Assembly: GCA_016219965.1 (NCBI GenBank)
Contig: JACRJM010000002.1
Span: 62,001 to 126,000 of the forward strand
DNA from: Candidatus Schekmanbacteria bacterium
Lineage (GTDB): Bacteria; Schekmanbacteria; GWA2-38-11; J061
Direction of reading: 5' to 3'
DNA length: 64,000 nt
Translations under genes and position numbers: made by a program
The notes under the pieces: generated by a model
What the model was told of the DNA's origin: nothing
The model's input: only the letters and a program-made list of their open reading frames with translations
The model's database searches: none
In this document: positions 61,714 to 64,000 of the stretch, in pieces
Numbering within the stretch: the stretch's first letter is position 1
Layout: every line of letters begins with the position of its first letter

Positions 61714-62442
61714 ATGACCCTTTCATCCAATATCACTTTTCTCCTTGTTGAACCAAAGAGCGCAGGGAATGTCGGCTCTGCTGCGAGGGCAATCAACAAT
61801 ATGGGATTTAAGAATCTTGCATTGGTGAATTCAAAGGCACATCTGGAAAAGGAAGCTGAGATTTTTGCCTGCAGCGGTGCGGCGGTTCTTAAAAAAGTTC
61901 GCTCCTTTTCGGAAATCAGGGAAGCCATTGCTGATGCTGCCATTGTGGCAGGTACATCGAGGAGGAAAGGGAAAAAAAGAGGAAAGTTTATTGACTTCGA
62001 AGAAGGAATAAAGCTGATTAAAAAGACAGCAAAGAAGAACAAGGTTGTCATAGTCTTCGGAAGAGAGGATTCAGGCCTTTCAAATGAGGAAACTGAAGCC
62101 TGCTCTCTTCTTATGACAATCCCTACGGGGAAAAAGTCTTCGTCTTTAAACCTTGCGCAGGCAGTGATGCTTACTGCTTACGAGCTTGCAAGAGAGAATA
62201 AGAGCGCTCATAAAGAAGATACTTTAAAACTTTCAGATCAGGAAAGGATTGAGGTTATGTTCCGTGAGCTTTATAATGTCTTAACCCTTCTTGGTTATTC
62301 ATCTGCCGGCAATAGGGATCTCCGCAGAAGCATCCTTCGCACCATGAAGGATCTTTTTACCAGAAGCGGGCTTACGGCTTATGAAGTAAATATGTTCCTT
62401 GGTTTGTGCAGGCAGATAACTGAAAAGTTTGAAAGGAGATGA
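61714..62442 (+). CDS. trmJ: TrmJ-like RNA 2'-O-methyltransferase (SPOUT)
   Basis: The 242-residue protein opens FLLVEPKSAGNVGSAARAIN at 8-27, the motif 1 of the TrmJ/SpoU group. Then come IVFGREDSGLSNEE at about 109-122 (motif 2) and SSLNLAQAVMLTAYEL at about 139-154 (motif 3), which form the knot binding SAM. The C-terminal helical extension (about 165-242) fits TrmJ, which methylates tRNA position 32. It lies 20 bp after the ThDP gene and 4 bp before mscS. Confidence 0.88.
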   Translation: MTLSSNITFLLVEPKSAGNVGSAARAINNMGFKNLALVNSKAHLEKEAEIFACSGAAVLKKVRSFSEIREAIADAAIVAGTSRRKGKKRGKFIDFEEGIKLIKKTAKKNKVVIVFGREDSGLSNEETEACSLLMTIPTGKKSSSLNLAQAVMLTAYELARENKSAHKEDTLKLSDQERIEVMFRELYNVLTLLGYSSAGNRDLRRSILRTMKDLFTRSGLTAYEVNMFLGLCRQITEKFERR

Positions 62443-62445
62443 GAT

Positions 62446-63504
62446 ATGTTGTTAGACAGGATTTACTACGGTAACTCTCTCCAGGCATGGTTCATAGCCC
62501 TGCTTTTAGTCTTTGTCTCAATGGTGATGTTCCGGATATTCAGGGGTGTAATTTTATCCCGCCTTACAGCTTATGCAAAATCTACGGAAACTCAACTTGA
62601 TGATATGGCAGTAGATATCCTCAAGAAAACAAAGTTTTTCATATTCATCTTTATTTCCATATATATTGCATCACTTGTTGTTGTCCTCCCGCCAGGCGTG
62701 TCAAAGCTTATTAAAAGTATTGCTGTTACTGCATTTCTTATCCAGGTAGCCGTATGGGGTAATGCAGTCATTACTTATGGATTATCTCATTATCTAAAAA
62801 CCAAAATGGGTGATGATCCGGCGGTGATGACATCCTTTGGTGCCATAGGATTCATAGCGAGATTGTTCATGTGGGGAATCATTGTCCTTATGGTCCTTGA
62901 GAATCTGGGAGTTAATATTACTGCTCTTATTGCCGGTGTCGGAGTAGGCGGAATTGCCATAGCTCTGGCTGCTCAGAATATCCTGGCAGATCTTTTTGCC
63001 TCACTTTCCATAATGTTTGACCGTCCATTTTTAGTCGGTGATTCCATAATGGTTGGTGAACATACCGGAACAGTAGAACATGTGGGGCTTAAGACAACAA
63101 AAATAAGAAGCCTTTCAGGAGAGCAGATTATTATATCCAATACAGACCTTCTTAAAAGCCATATCAGGAATTACAAGAGGATGTTTGAGCGACGCATTAG
63201 TTTCCACCTAGGAGTTAAATATGAAACACCATACGAAAAGCTGGAAAAAATTCCATCATTAATAGAGGGGATTATTTCAAAATATGAAAACGCACGTTTT
63301 GACAGGGCGCATTTTAAAAGTTACGGCGATTATGCGCTTATATTTGAGATTGTATATTATGTGACAGACCCTGATTACAACAAATATATGGATGTTCAGC
63401 AAAACATCAACCTTGCAATTTTCAGTGTTTTCTCTCAGAACGGGATAGAGTTTGCCTATCCTACACAGACTATATATATGGAAGGAAAGAAAAAAGAGGT
63501 TTGA
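62446..63504 (+). CDS. MscS-family mechanosensitive channel
   Basis: The 352-residue protein has four membrane helices. The pore helix region GVGVGGIAIALAAQNILADL at about 165-184 leads into FASLSIMFDRPFLVGDSIMV at about 185-204. The beta domain (EHTGTVEHVGLKTTKIRSLS; ISNTDLLKSHIRN) and the C-terminal alpha/beta vestibule follow. It opens on osmotic downshock to release solutes. AAGGAGATGAGAT precedes the ATG. Confidence 0.92.
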   Translation: MLLDRIYYGNSLQAWFIALLLVFVSMVMFRIFRGVILSRLTAYAKSTETQLDDMAVDILKKTKFFIFIFISIYIASLVVVLPPGVSKLIKSIAVTAFLIQVAVWGNAVITYGLSHYLKTKMGDDPAVMTSFGAIGFIARLFMWGIIVLMVLENLGVNITALIAGVGVGGIAIALAAQNILADLFASLSIMFDRPFLVGDSIMVGEHTGTVEHVGLKTTKIRSLSGEQIIISNTDLLKSHIRNYKRMFERRISFHLGVKYETPYEKLEKIPSLIEGIISKYENARFDRAHFKSYGDYALIFEIVYYVTDPDYNKYMDVQQNINLAIFSVFSQNGIEFAYPTQTIYMEGKKKEV

Positions 63505-63519
63505 AAAAAGTGATGTATT

Positions 63520-64000
63520 CTATTTCACATCAAGTATCGCTCTCACCTTTAATGCAAGACTAGCTGTTGTAAATGGCTTTTGTATGAATGGGATATTCCC
63601 TTTTATTATTCCATTTCTGATAATTCCTTTGTCTGTGTATCCTGACATCAATATTTTTTTCAATGATGGTTTTTGGGCTTTTAATTTTTCATAAAGCTCT
63701 TCACCGTTACATCCCGGCATTATCATATCTGTGAGTAACAGCTTTATTTGATCCTTGTTTTCTTTAAAAATATTTTCTGCTTCTGAAGGATCTGATGCAC
63801 ATAAAACATTATATCCAAGCTCTGAGAGAATCATTTTGACAAGGTTTCTTACGGCATCGTCATCTTCAGCAACAAGTATGGTCTCATTCCCACGCGGTAG
63901 TTCCATCTCGTCATTTTTTGTTTTAGTTTCTTTTACCGCTTCCTCTACTCTTGGAATGTATATTTTAAATGTTGTTCCTTTGTTTTTCTCGCTGTAAACA
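63520..64000 (-). CDS. C-terminal part of a hybrid sensor histidine kinase (cut by window edge)
   Basis: The frame runs off the right edge without a start codon. From the edge it reads VYSEKNKGTTFKIYIPRVEE, the typical end of a HATPase_c domain (G2-box KGTTF and final strand). A linker and a response-regulator receiver domain follow: ILVAEDDDAVRNLVKMILSE with phosphoacceptor LLLTDMIMPGCNG, then SGYTD and KPFTT. An ATG at 63906 would give a stand-alone receiver, but the frame clearly continues upstream. Which signal it senses is outside the window. Confidence 0.88.
   Translation of the reverse strand, partial: VYSEKNKGTTFKIYIPRVEEAVKETKTKNDEMELPRGNETILVAEDDDAVRNLVKMILSELGYNVLCASDPSEAENIFKENKDQIKLLLTDMIMPGCNGEELYEKLKAQKPSLKKILMSGYTDKGIIRNGIIKGNIPFIQKPFTTASLALKVRAILDVK

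Noticed and set aside
63520-63906. Stand-alone response regulator starting at the ATG at 63906
   Set aside because: The frame continues upstream with a recognisable HATPase_c end, so it is the tail of a hybrid kinase.

Overview
This is 64 kb of a bacterial chromosome, moderately A+T-rich by eye and densely coding, with long operons on both strands. A Wza-type exporter, a Wzc-like tyrosine kinase and RND-type adaptor proteins indicate a diderm (Gram-negative) cell. PEP-CTERM proteins, an XrtA-type exopolysaccharide ATPase, sigma-54 promoters and many toxin-antitoxin modules fit an environmental, probably uncultured lineage (deltaproteobacterial, Nitrospirota or Schekmanbacteria-like). There is no rRNA or marker gene to decide which. 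No tRNA, rRNA or CRISPR array was recognised.

Layout. 0.2-4.9 kb is an accessory patch: a PD-(D/E)XK-like nuclease candidate, a transposase remnant, mazE with a broken mazF, an AbiE toxin-antitoxin operon with a clear operator, and a DUF2283/PBECR-like pair. 4.9-10 kb holds a PEP-CTERM lamin-tail protein and a four-gene MacAB-like exporter. 10.3-16 kb holds an FAD oxidoreductase with a cNMP/GAF sensor, a sigma-54-driven ammonium transporter, ArfB and a DUF4139 protein. 16-26 kb mixes surface-polysaccharide genes (CelD-like acyltransferase, two flippases, two GT4 transferases, a PIG-V-like mannosyltransferase) with an FMN protein, a methyltransferase and an acyl-CoA dehydrogenase. 26-36 kb is a second accessory patch: Fic protein, HEPN-motif protein bracketed by direct repeats, an unusual two-gene unit (possible chelatase-fold protein plus GH18-like glycosidase), orphan HicB, an IS30 element and an XRE/ImmA pair.

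36-52 kb is the largest unit. A PEP-CTERM gene with its own sigma-54 promoter faces a 13-gene minus-strand exopolysaccharide operon that reads AAA ATPase, HD-GYP, Wza, Wzc/BY-kinase, ligase/polymerase, two GT4, membrane PHP protein, WbqC, PIG-L, DegT, WecA-like, methyltransferase. Together these would initiate, decorate, polymerise and export a polysaccharide. No exosortase lies in the window although two of its predicted substrates do. 52.4-56.4 kb carries moeA-mobB-mobA followed by an exported YidD-like protein and a TPR membrane protein. 56.6-64 kb carries a 1022-residue LVIVD beta-propeller protein, a Tat-exported ThDP enzyme, TrmJ, MscS and the end of a hybrid histidine kinase cut by the window edge.

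Best candidates for new biology are a dispersed hairpin repeat (three copies, one translated into a protein N terminus), the sigma-54 promoter on a PEP-CTERM gene, the HEPN island, the chelatase-like/GH18-like pair and the Tat-exported ThDP enzyme. All functions are read from motifs by eye. No database search was run.
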